Positions 1 through 5,472 of a DNA stretch of 5,472 bases are shown piece after piece. Within the stretch, counting starts at the first letter, position 1. Every line of letters starts with the position of its first letter. The position numbers and the translations under genes were made by a program. This stretch comes from Pseudomonadota bacterium (GTDB taxonomy: Bacteria > Bdellovibrionota > UBA1018 > CAIMNF01): NCBI GenBank assembly GCA_027482725.1, contig JAIXVT010000075.1:1-5472 (forward strand). Direction: 5' to 3'. The notes beneath the pieces were generated by a model, which was given only the letters and a program-made list of their open reading frames with translations, was not told the origin of the DNA and searched no databases.

Positions 1-309
1 CGAAGAAGCTGATGACGATTGATTGATCGCGATTTCTTTTGCACGCATCAAAATATCAGTCAAGTCCTCTAGCGCATGATCGGTGGTGTTCAAAAATGCT
101 TCGGCCAAACGGGCGTTGCTGGTAAATTGCTCGGTATTCACTTTTTCAGTTCTCACTTCAAGCACCTTTGCCGCACCGACCGGATTATCCGAGGGGCGGT
201 TCATTTTTTTTAATGTCGATATTTGAGTCTGCAAATCTTCCATGCGTTGTTTAGATCGGTTAATATTGTCTCGAAGCAAGCCGAAATTGGAATTATCGCT
301 GATTCTCAT
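1..309 (-). CDS. flgL: Flagellar hook-filament junction protein FlgL (HAP3), 5' part
   Basis: FlgL is the second junction protein, placed between FlgK and the flagellin filament and exported by the flagellar type III apparatus. Only the first 103 codons are in the window, and the frame is open to the edge; the family is usually around 300 residues. The visible part is the flagellin-like N-terminal helical domain. It starts MRISDN and has the conserved segment RPSDNPVGAAKVLEVR at about residues 38-53, the usual 'r.SDdP.ga......r' signature of flagellins and FlgL. The start ATG is at 309-307, 6 nt after the flgK stop, with a weak ribosome site (AAGGCGG, 319-325) inside the end of flgK, so translation is probably coupled to flgK. 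Flagellin shares this N-terminal signature, but the position directly after flgK makes FlgL the better call. Confidence 0.93.
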   Translation of the reverse strand, partial: MRISDNSNFGLLRDNINRSKQRMEDLQTQISTLKKMNRPSDNPVGAAKVLEVRTEKVNTEQFTSNARLAEAFLNTTDHALEDLTDILMRAKEIAINQSSSASS

Positions 310-315
310 TAACGA

Positions 316-1740
316 TTACCGCCTTAGCCCCAAGATTGTTTCATACATATCATCGGCAATCTTGATCACCTTTGCAGAAGCATCAAACGCATGTTGCCAC
401 TGCATAAGATTGGTCACTTCTTCGTCCACAGAAACTCCAGAAAGTTGCTCTCGCATTTTTCCCATCTGGGTGACGATTCCTTTTTGCTGTCCAAACGCCT
501 CACGCGCACGTTGAGATGCTATTCCCACATCAGAGACAATCCCGTTATAGAAATCATCAAAAGTGGTTTGACCATCAAAAATTCGGACATTCTGGAGATT
601 AGCAATCTCTTGCGCCATACGATTATCACCGGGAGCATCCGGCTGATACCCGGTTGCAATATTGCGCGCATCCGCCCTGATGGCATCAGATAAATTTAGG
701 TTCGAAGCGGCTCCAGAAACCGCCATGATCGGTTTAAAGAAAGGATTTCCCCCAGCTCCATGAGAAGAGTATCCCTGAACATGCAAGTCATTGACCGAGT
801 TTGCAATTCCGTGAGCCAAGCGGTCTAACCGCTCCAGTGCTTTTTGCACCGATTGATCACGCACTTCGATCATCGCACCCAATTTTCCGCCCTTAAACAA
901 ATGAGTTACAGCTTCCTTGGCATGGGGCGATCGACGAATTTGAATCGAATTTTCTGGGCTTCCATTTTCTAAATCCGCAGGACCCCGACCATAATGAAAC
1001 CGTTCCACATTGGGTCCGGTAACCAACGGACCAATGCCCGGAATGTTCACATTCATCATTCCTTCAGAATCTTTCATCACCGATACCGTGGTGAATTCGC
1101 CGATTCTTTTAAGAATGAGGTCTCTTTGATCATGGAGATCATTAGCCTCACGTCCGGAAATTTCAGCGTCGTGAATTTTAACATTCAAACCCCGCAACCG
1201 ATCCGCAAGATCGTTAAACTCCCTCAGCTGCCCCTCTAGCTTGGAATCAATATGCGACTGTCGCTCCACCAAAGTATTGCGTATACGCTTAAAGTCGTTC
1301 GAAAGGGCAATTGAAGATTCACGCACGGCTTGCTTGAGCGCCTCGTTAGAGGGTTCGTTGGAAAGTCTGCGGAAATCATTAAAGAACCGCGCAACAATCC
1401 GGTTCAATCCGTCTCCATCCATCTCATTAAACACTTCTTCGATCTGCCCCAAGCTCAATTGTTTTTCGTCATGATAGGCGAGTTCACGAGATCCATCGCG
1501 GATTTGTCGCTCCAAAAAAGAATCATTAATTCGGGAAACGTTGCTGATTTTTACTCCGTTACCAATGAATGATCCGTTGGCATAGGACGCCTGATTAGGA
1601 TTTTTTGCTTCCGTGGTCACGCGTTGCCGGGAATATCCTTCGGTATTGGCGTTAGAAATATTATGTCCAGACGTAGCAATCCCCGCCTGCGCAGCGGCCA
1701 TCCCCGTTTTACCATTTTGGAGGACGGTCAACACACCCAT
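316..1740 (-). CDS. flgK: Flagellar hook-associated protein FlgK (HAP1)
   Basis: FlgK forms the first ring of the hook-filament junction and is exported after the hook is complete. The N-terminus carries the rod/hook/HAP family signature at about residues 14-41, including SGHNISNANTEGYSRQRV. The C-terminus (about 440-474) is the matching D0 helix, with LMQWQHAFDASAKVIKIAD followed by MYETILGLRR. The two termini pack together in the assembled ring. At 474 residues it is shorter than the roughly 550-residue enterobacterial FlgK, so the surface domains in the middle are probably reduced; the conserved ends are complete. The ATG at 1740-1738 directly follows the flgN stop with no spacer. The ribosome site AAAGGAAG (1746-1753) lies inside the end of flgN, and AAGGA is 7 nt from the start. 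FlgN, encoded just upstream, is its expected export chaperone. Confidence 0.97.
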   Translation of the reverse strand: MGVLTVLQNGKTGMAAAQAGIATSGHNISNANTEGYSRQRVTTEAKNPNQASYANGSFIGNGVKISNVSRINDSFLERQIRDGSRELAYHDEKQLSLGQIEEVFNEMDGDGLNRIVARFFNDFRRLSNEPSNEALKQAVRESSIALSNDFKRIRNTLVERQSHIDSKLEGQLREFNDLADRLRGLNVKIHDAEISGREANDLHDQRDLILKRIGEFTTVSVMKDSEGMMNVNIPGIGPLVTGPNVERFHYGRGPADLENGSPENSIQIRRSPHAKEAVTHLFKGGKLGAMIEVRDQSVQKALERLDRLAHGIANSVNDLHVQGYSSHGAGGNPFFKPIMAVSGAASNLNLSDAIRADARNIATGYQPDAPGDNRMAQEIANLQNVRIFDGQTTFDDFYNGIVSDVGIASQRAREAFGQQKGIVTQMGKMREQLSGVSVDEEVTNLMQWQHAFDASAKVIKIADDMYETILGLRR

Positions 1741-2316
1741 CTAGACTTCCTTTGATATCAGGCGCGGGCCAGTTTGATTCAGCTTAACTGAATTTTTTTG
1801 ACCCTGCGGATTGTAGGTTTTAACTTGGGATTCAGAAAAAATATTTTTTTGCATGAGGCCGACATGTTCAAGGGTCTGGGCAATCAAGCGTTGATTTCCC
1901 AAATTAATGGCCTTAACTTTTTCGACAATCGCACACAACTCGTTTAAATCTTTTTCAAGACGCTGGGCATGCTCGGGATAATCGCGTCCGATATGAACAA
2001 TGATTTGCCGCAAAGACGGGGGGCTTTGTCGGAACATGCACCGGGAACTTAACGTGTTTACGATGTCGATTCGACGTGCCTCTAAATTTTTTATCCAGTG
2101 GATATGTGATTCTTTTTCTGAGGTCAGAGACGCCATCGCGGGTGCATCTGCCTGGGACAAAATTTCGGTTTCACGACGAACAATCTCTCCCAATTGATAA
2201 TGAAGTATGATTTGTTCTTTCAAATTTTCGTGGAGTTGGTCTAGGGCCATGATCAGCACCCCGTCCCGACTGTTGTCTCGAGCACCGCTTCCTTGCGGTG
2301 TTGCTTCTGCGCTCAT
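1741..2316 (-). CDS. flgN: Flagellar export chaperone FlgN
   Basis: FlgN is a small cytoplasmic helical chaperone that binds the C-termini of FlgK and FlgL and delivers them to the export gate. The protein is predominantly helical and charged. The segment from about residue 25 to 95 fits the family pattern: a leucine-spaced helix (LDQLHENLKEQ), a conserved EIVRRETEILSQAD stretch, then SEKESHIHWIKNLEARR, where a lysine and a following L..R helix are typical. The C-terminal part (about 110-170) is a second long helical region, and the last 25 residues look disordered. An ATG at 2322 leaves only 2 nt after the perfect AGGAGG, whereas the ATG at 2316 has 8 nt, so I start at 2316 (191 residues). 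A third ATG at 2250 has only a poor ribosome site. The gene sits between flgM and flgK, the classical position. Confidence 0.9.
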   Translation of the reverse strand: MSAEATPQGSGARDNSRDGVLIMALDQLHENLKEQIILHYQLGEIVRRETEILSQADAPAMASLTSEKESHIHWIKNLEARRIDIVNTLSSRCMFRQSPPSLRQIIVHIGRDYPEHAQRLEKDLNELCAIVEKVKAINLGNQRLIAQTLEHVGLMQKNIFSESQVKTYNPQGQKNSVKLNQTGPRLISKEV

Positions 2317-2324
2317 GGTCATCC

Positions 2325-2330
2325 CCTCCT
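2325..2330 (-). promoter_or_regulatory. Ribosome binding site deciding the flgN start
   Basis: A perfect AGGAGG on the minus strand lies before two in-frame ATG codons six bases apart (ATGACCATG). It is 2 nt from the first and 8 nt from the second. The second spacing is within the efficient range, so 2316 is the preferred start. Confidence 0.7.
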
Positions 2331-2347
2331 AGGATTTCCAAAAAAAC

Positions 2348-2665
2348 TTAGACGCCGACTCTTGCTGTAGCGATGTGGTCGTCCACCATTCGATCAGCAA
2401 TGGCCTCGGCGCTCACTTGATATTCTTTGTCGGCAATTTTTCGTTTTAACTCTGCAACTTTGGCTTCACGCACATCAGGCGCGTCTTCGGCAACGCGTTT
2501 GGCTTTGCCCATATCTTTGGCACGGGATGAAATCTCTGTTTTTGCCGAATCGGCAACCCACTTGCCTTTGGCTTCGGAGGATGGAGCATCAGACCGCCCA
2601 GTGGGCTTTGATTTTTCGGTTTGCTTTGTTGCCGCTGACTGCGGGCCGTTAGACTGAATTCTCAT
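2348..2665 (-). CDS. flgM: Anti-sigma-28 factor FlgM
   Basis: FlgM binds the flagellar sigma factor FliA (sigma-28) and blocks late gene transcription until the finished hook lets FlgM be secreted. The protein is 105 residues, close to the family's usual 90-100. Residues 1-60 are polar, rich in Ser, Lys, Ala and Thr, and look unstructured, as is usual for the exported half. Residues 64-98 form the conserved sigma-binding part: VREAKVAELKRKIADKEYQV followed by SAEAIADRMVDDHI, matching the family pattern 'R..kV..lk..I..g.Y.v....iA..m'. The glycine usual before the tyrosine is replaced (KEY). The ATG at 2665 has AGGAGG 4 nt upstream. The 112-nt gap before it carries a candidate sigma-28 promoter, and flgN follows after 31 nt (25 nt if the first ATG is used). 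Confidence 0.94.
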   Translation of the reverse strand: MRIQSNGPQSAATKQTEKSKPTGRSDAPSSEAKGKWVADSAKTEISSRAKDMGKAKRVAEDAPDVREAKVAELKRKIADKEYQVSAEAIADRMVDDHIATARVGV

Positions 2666-2669
2666 GGGT

Positions 2670-2675
2670 CCTCCT
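2670..2675 (-). promoter_or_regulatory. Ribosome binding site of flgM
   Basis: AGGAGG on the minus strand, 4 nt before the flgM ATG. The spacing is slightly short but the match is perfect. It overlaps the second of two CsrA-like motifs in the leader by one base, so a protein bound there would compete with the ribosome. Confidence 0.7.
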
Positions 2676-2700
2676 GATCCGTGTAAGGCAATCCTGGTAA
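2675..2700 (-). promoter_or_regulatory. Candidate CsrA (RsmA) binding pair in the flgM leader
   Basis: The leader contains TTACCAGGATTG (2689-2700) and TTACACGGATCA (2675-2686), 14 nt apart. Each matches 8 of 12 positions of the known CsrA consensus RUACARGGAUGU. They sit in a 7-base direct repeat GCCTTAC (2697-2703 and 2683-2689 on the minus strand). A GGGAG and the AGGAGGA ribosome site add further GGA triplets. Only 3-bp stems can be drawn around the motifs. What is seen is the repeat and the GGA triplets; CsrA control is an inference, supported by the usual association of csrA with flagellar clusters. Confidence 0.28.
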
Positions 2701-2716
2701 GGCCACTCCCAGAAAC

Positions 2717-2743
2717 ATATCCCGTGCTTAGGATAAAAATTTC
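2717..2743 (-). promoter_or_regulatory. Candidate sigma-28 (FliA) promoter for flgM-flgN-flgK-flgL
   Basis: On the minus strand a -35 element GAAATTTT (2736-2743) is followed by exactly 11 nt and then a -10 element CGGGATAT (2717-2724). Against the known sigma-28 consensus TAAAGTTT-N11-GCCGATAA/T this gives 6 of 8 in the -35 and 5 of 8 in the -10, including the GATA core. It lies in the only substantial non-coding gap, with a leader of about 45 nt before the flgM ATG. In enterobacteria flgM likewise has a class 3 promoter in addition to read-through. No experimental support; the -10 deviates in its first three bases. Confidence 0.45.
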
Positions 2744-2777
2744 CGTACCGGATTTTATTCCGGAGCAACCTTACGGG

Positions 2778-3062
2778 TCACCTTTTTTGATTGTACTGTT
2801 GGGATAGCCAGTAATCAATGATTTGCTGGGAAATTCCGAGGCTTTTTGTGCGGGAGGCAATTTCTGCATACTCCGAATCCAACATGGATTGGTACATCTT
2901 TGACGCGGAATTATTTAAACTGAACTCATTGTCTTCGGATTCAGAACGCATGGCTTGCATCATCGCATCGATGAACATGGATTCAATCCCTTGTGCGGCA
3001 TTTTCCATTTCAGGCGTGGGTTCAACAGCCTGCGGCAAAGAGGGTGTGGAGCCAACTTTCAT
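2778..3062 (-). CDS. flgJ: Rod-binding protein FlgJ, single-domain form
   Basis: This protein corresponds to the N-terminal rod-binding domain of FlgJ, the periplasmic cap or scaffold on which the flagellar rod polymerises. From about residue 18 to 88 it shows the family pattern: AAQGIESMFIDAMMQAMR, then a polar loop, then SKMYQSMLDSEYAEIASRTK and a final LGISQQIIDYWLSQ. At 94 residues it has no room for the C-terminal glucosaminidase (muramidase) domain of enterobacterial FlgJ, so the peptidoglycan opening must be done by another enzyme; short FlgJ forms are common outside gamma- and betaproteobacteria. The start is ATG 3062-3060 rather than the adjacent in-frame TTG at 3065: GGAG lies 8 nt before the ATG. 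The ATG overlaps the stop of the small upstream frame as TGATG, suggesting coupled translation. Confidence 0.88.
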   Translation of the reverse strand: MKVGSTPSLPQAVEPTPEMENAAQGIESMFIDAMMQAMRSESEDNEFSLNNSASKMYQSMLDSEYAEIASRTKSLGISQQIIDYWLSQQYNQKR

Positions 3063-3220
3063 CAAGTTGACTCCACGATTTGTAAGGGAAGCCCTCGGGC
3101 CAAACGGGATATAAGTTGGTGTGGGGAACTATCAACAACAGCCATCCTAGCCATCATTTTGATCGTCCCTGCGACCTGGATCATCGGGTTTGACACTGCT
3201 CTTCCTGATTGAGGGTTCAT
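3062..3220 (-). CDS. Possible small protein (52 aa) between flgI and flgJ, unrecognised
   Basis: A short frame fills almost all of the 175 bases between flgI and flgJ. It starts ATG at 3220-3218, 17 nt after the flgI stop, close behind a purine-rich AGGAAGG, and ends with TGA at 3064-3062, which shares bases with the flgJ ATG (TGATG). The product begins MNPQSGRAVSNPM, has a mildly hydrophobic, Met-rich middle (about residues 13-30, with IKMMARMAVV) and a polar tail with RLARGLPLQIVEST; there is no clear signal peptide or membrane helix. I do not recognise a family. The placement, the ribosome site and the overlap with flgJ argue for translation, either as a small flagellar protein or as a coupling leader for flgJ. 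Against it, an open run of this length is not rare by chance (roughly 8% for random sequence). Confidence 0.42.
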   Translation of the reverse strand: MNPQSGRAVSNPMIQVAGTIKMMARMAVVDSSPHQLISRLARGLPLQIVEST

Positions 3221-3237
3221 CCTTCCTAGACGCTCCC

Positions 3238-4311
3238 TTACAAAAGTTCCAAATCGGCCTGTAAAGCGCCGGTTTGTTTTAAAGTTTGAAAAATAGCTGT
3301 TAAATCTTTTGGGGAAACCCCCATGGTGTTCAAAATTTTTACGAGATCCGAAACCGATGCACCCGCTGGCTTAAGATCAACGACACGATCTCCTTTTCCT
3401 TTGGCTCCACCCGAAACGGCTAACGAAAGATCCCCATGTGAAATTGCAACAGGAAGAATCATGACTTTGTCGCCCATTACGACTGTTCCTGTCCTCTCGT
3501 TCAATACCACCTTGGCGCGCTGATCGACTACTACGCGTAAATTTTCAATTCTCGATAAAAACTCAACCGGACTCCCTTCGTAATTAAAGGGAACAACAAG
3601 ATCAATGGTTGCACTATCCCGCGCGGAAGCGAATTTTCCGCCCAATTCCGCATTGATTAACGTAACCAAACGGGCGGACGTGGTGAAGTCGGGATCATTT
3701 AGAGATAAGCGAAAACTTTTTTTGGAAGAGAAATTCGTTTCAACATCGCGTTCAATCATTGCACCATTCACCACACGCGCAACCGTCGGGAAATTTTTAG
3801 TGCTCCCATCGGCAACCCCACCTAAAGTGATTTGACCCTGAGCAACGGCATAAACTTGTTGATCGCCCGCGCGTAGGGGAGTAACTAAAAGTGTTCCCCC
3901 CTCTAGCGTACTGGAATCCCCAATGGAACTCACCGTGATATCAATTTTGTTTCCGGTCCGAGCAAATGCGGGAAGCTTTGCGGTAACGATGACTGCCGCT
4001 GCGTTTTTTGACTTTACCGTGGCACCCTTATCGACATCTAATCCCAATTTTCCAAAAAGTCGGCCTAAACTTCTTGCGGTGACTTCGGTGCTGGAATCGC
4101 CTGTACCTTTTAATCCGACCACGAGGCCATATCCAATCAGAACGTTTTCCCTTACGCCCTTAACAGCCGCAATGTCTTTGAGCCTTGCGCCCATGGGAGC
4201 AGCTAGACTTTCGGCAGTAAGCAATAGCGCTAAAGCAGCTATGACCATAAGTACGCCATTCATTGAGGCGATCAGACGAACCTTAATTGGCAACCTTGAG
4301 ACGGTATTCAT
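3238..4311 (-). CDS. flgI: Flagellar P-ring protein FlgI
   Basis: FlgI forms the P-ring bushing around the rod in the peptidoglycan layer, assembled with the help of FlgA. The protein is 357 residues, the normal family length. Residues 1-37 are a Sec signal peptide: a basic start (R6, K10, R12), a hydrophobic stretch with VLMVIAALALLLTA, and a likely cleavage after SLA (37). The mature N-terminus carries the family hallmark ARLKDIAAVKGVRENVLIGY followed by GLVVGLKGTGDSS (about 42-74). The C-terminus has LVKILNTMGVSPKDLTAIFQ and TLKQTGALQADLELL, also typical. The ATG at 4311 is kept because a start at the later Met17 would remove all basic residues of the signal peptide. It overlaps the end of flgH by 29 bp, and only a weak GGGA lies before it. 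Confidence 0.97.
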   Translation of the reverse strand: MNTVSRLPIKVRLIASMNGVLMVIAALALLLTAESLAAPMGARLKDIAAVKGVRENVLIGYGLVVGLKGTGDSSTEVTARSLGRLFGKLGLDVDKGATVKSKNAAAVIVTAKLPAFARTGNKIDITVSSIGDSSTLEGGTLLVTPLRAGDQQVYAVAQGQITLGGVADGSTKNFPTVARVVNGAMIERDVETNFSSKKSFRLSLNDPDFTTSARLVTLINAELGGKFASARDSATIDLVVPFNYEGSPVEFLSRIENLRVVVDQRAKVVLNERTGTVVMGDKVMILPVAISHGDLSLAVSGGAKGKGDRVVDLKPAGASVSDLVKILNTMGVSPKDLTAIFQTLKQTGALQADLELL

Positions 4312-5188
4312 AAAGTTTTCCCGACGCTATCGCGTCTTTTTCATCAAAGTCATTAGCCGGAGCTACGCCCACAATCGAGATCAGCTTTGAGGTCCCCCGA
4401 TACATCACGCGTTTAACCGCACGAACTTTATAGTTTCCGTTTTTAAACCGGTCGATCACTTCGGCCCGAATTTCTTCGTTATTTTGAAGACCAATAGATT
4501 TGGTGAGATCAACGTTAGCCCACTGGGAGGCCTTAAGCATACGTTCCCGCATTTGAAAGGCACCGTTTGCGGAAAGGTCTTCTTCGGTGAGGGATGCCAT
4601 ATTCCGGTCGGCACCTGCTTGCGGATTTTTTTCGTCTTTAACGCCCACCGCACCCGGCGGATTTGCTTTCATGTAAAGCGCCATTTCAATTTCTTGCTCA
4701 AGCGGAGTCAGGGTTTTTTTTATTTCTTCTGCAATTTGTTTGATAAAAGAATCTTCCGCTTTTATCGAAACGATATCGCCTAACCCCCTTGATTTTCCTT
4801 TGGTAAAGAAATAGTTTTCGTCCAAATCGTTGGACCAAAGAGATCCGTCGTGTGGGGAATCGTCATAAAAATCTGTCTTCTTGAAGCGCTCTTTTTCCTG
4901 CGGCGAAATCGCGCTAAATTCCCGGCTCGCGGGTTGACGTTCCCCTCGGGACAATGCCGAATGGGTTCCCAAGGCCTCTTCGTCATAAACGCTTCCCCGC
5001 TCGGAGTCATTTGGTGACAGACGAATTTTTTTAGGTGCCCACGCTCCGCCACGTCCTTGATAGTCGTCGCCATACGTGAGTCGATTATAGTCTTCGGCCT
5101 CTTTAGCAAAAGGATTCATGGTGGAGCATCCTGAATGAGAGAACACCGAAATACTCAAGAGCACGCCAGTACAAATCAGGCGAATCAT
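4283..5188 (-). CDS. flgH: Flagellar L-ring lipoprotein FlgH, with extended N-terminal region
   Basis: FlgH forms the L-ring that lets the rod pass the outer membrane. Residues 1-20 are a short hydrophobic signal peptide with a lipobox-like HSGC; Cys21 is the likely lipidated residue, though His at -3 is not the usual Leu. The conserved core starts with GSLWSNDLDENYFF (115-128) and GLGDIVSIKAEDS (135-147). It resumes near the C-terminus with EIRAEVIDRFKNGNYKVRAV and SKLISIVGVAPANDFD, then AIASGKLYEYRLKV, the usual 'lsGvvrp.Di....v.S..i....i.y' end. At 301 residues it is about 70 longer than enterobacterial FlgH; most of the excess is a charged, probably flexible segment (about 30-112) between lipid anchor and core. 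The ATG shares an ATGA overlap with the flgA stop; GAGG lies 7 nt upstream. Confidence 0.94.
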   Translation of the reverse strand: MIRLICTGVLLSISVFSHSGCSTMNPFAKEAEDYNRLTYGDDYQGRGGAWAPKKIRLSPNDSERGSVYDEEALGTHSALSRGERQPASREFSAISPQEKERFKKTDFYDDSPHDGSLWSNDLDENYFFTKGKSRGLGDIVSIKAEDSFIKQIAEEIKKTLTPLEQEIEMALYMKANPPGAVGVKDEKNPQAGADRNMASLTEEDLSANGAFQMRERMLKASQWANVDLTKSIGLQNNEEIRAEVIDRFKNGNYKVRAVKRVMYRGTSKLISIVGVAPANDFDEKDAIASGKLYEYRLKVAN

Positions 5189-5472
5189 AGTGCCACCTCT
5201 AAAGTCGAATCGGATTTAAGCACCCCAACCAACTCTCGTTTGGTGACCTGTGTAATGATTTTTAGTCGCTCGCCAATGTAGCCATTTTCCTGGGCGATAC
5301 CCGACGTGGACAGGGTTAGTTCGCCCGCCTCTAGTCTGATTTTTACCCGATCTCCGCGACGAATATCCGGGGTGCGTTCTATCGCGGTGGTCAAGAGCGG
5401 ACTGCCCGGGAGAATTGTTTGTCGTGCCAAAACCCGATGCAGGGGAAGGGATGCGGGAGCGATGATGCCCCG
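5185..5472 (-). CDS. flgA: P-ring assembly chaperone FlgA, 3' part
   Basis: FlgA is a periplasmic chaperone needed for FlgI to polymerise into the P-ring. The window holds the last 95 codons; the frame is open to the window edge, so the signal peptide and N-terminal part are outside. The visible part is the C-terminal SAF-like/beta-clip region. It shows RGIIAP, then LARQTILPGSPLL, then IRRGDRVKIRLEAGELTLST, GIAQENGYIGERLKI and finally KRELVGVLKSDSTLEVAL. This fits the family pattern 'r.l..G..l....l.....v..Gd.V.l....g.l.v...g.A...g..Gd.i.V.n..S.k...g.V...g.v.v'. A TTG at 5430-5428 lies in the same frame but is internal, not a start. The stop overlaps the flgH start as ATGA, the tightest form of coupling. 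SAF domains also occur in other proteins; the neighbours flgH and flgI settle the call. Confidence 0.93.
   Translation of the reverse strand, partial: RGIIAPASLPLHRVLARQTILPGSPLLTTAIERTPDIRRGDRVKIRLEAGELTLSTSGIAQENGYIGERLKIITQVTKRELVGVLKSDSTLEVAL

Noticed and set aside
291..315. AGCGATAA at the flgL start, resembling a sigma-28 -10
   Set aside because: A -35 match appears only at the wrong spacing, and the element lies downstream of the flgL ATG.
2340..2346. T7 run on the minus strand just after the flgM stop
   Set aside because: No GC-rich stem precedes it, and flgN with a strong ribosome site follows at once.
2735..2763. Possible terminator after flgJ: CCGGA-ATAAAA-TCCGG hairpin followed by a T5 run on the minus strand
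   Set aside because: The stem is only 5 bp, and the T run starts 8 bases later. A competing 4-bp stem next to the Ts is weaker still. It also overlaps the candidate sigma-28 promoter, so at most weak attenuation is possible.
3066..3131. flgJ frame stays open upstream of its start, to a TAG at about 3131
   Set aside because: No ATG, GTG or TTG codon with a usable ribosome site occurs in this extension, and the extra residues do not resemble the rod-binding domain.
2955..3212. 85-codon plus-strand frame across the flgI-flgJ gap and the start of flgJ
   Set aside because: Antisense to flgJ, low-complexity His/Arg-rich product, and no good ribosome site; the minus-strand small frame fits the operon far better.
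3923..4390. 155-codon open frame on the plus strand across flgI and the end of flgH
   Set aside because: It lies antisense to flgI, whose protein is well conserved over its length; the product looks like an arbitrary translation and no promoter or operon context supports it.
4765..4775. GGCGATAT on the minus strand within flgH, resembling a sigma-28 -10
   Set aside because: It encodes the conserved GDIV motif of FlgH, and there is no -35 match at the right spacing.

Overview
The window is a block of flagellar genes, all read on the minus strand, so transcription runs from high to low coordinates. In transcription order they are flgA (3' part), flgH, flgI, an unrecognised 52-codon frame, a single-domain flgJ, flgM, flgN, flgK and flgL (5' part). 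Lipoprotein FlgH (L-ring) and FlgI (P-ring) mean a Gram-negative cell with an outer membrane. The gene order, the FlgJ without a muramidase domain, the mid-range base composition and the flgM-flgN-flgK-flgL arrangement suggest a deltaproteobacterial or Bdellovibrionota-like organism. That placement is an inference from style and not a proven identification.

Region by region: 5472-3238 holds the ring-assembly genes. FlgA is the P-ring chaperone, FlgH the outer-membrane L-ring lipoprotein and FlgI the periplasmic P-ring protein. They are packed by overlaps: an ATGA junction for flgA/flgH and a 29-bp overlap for flgH/flgI. Positions 3237-2778 hold a possible new small gene that ends in a TGATG overlap with flgJ, followed by flgJ, the rod cap or rod-binding protein. 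Positions 2777-2666 are the only clear non-coding gap. It carries a good match to a sigma-28 (FliA) promoter and a leader with two CsrA-like GGA motifs. Positions 2665-1 hold the late export and regulation genes: FlgM (anti-sigma-28), FlgN (chaperone for the junction proteins), FlgK (hook-filament junction 1) and FlgL (junction 2). These are nearly contiguous.

Together the genes cover the steps from finishing the rod and its P and L rings through to the hook-filament junction. FlgM holds sigma-28 inactive until the hook is complete and FlgM is exported. FlgN keeps FlgK and FlgL ready for export. The proposed sigma-28 promoter in front of flgM would split the cluster into an early ring/rod half and a late half under feedback from its own anti-sigma factor. 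I see no mobile element, CRISPR array, tRNA or rRNA, and the predicted frames on the plus strand are antisense shadows.
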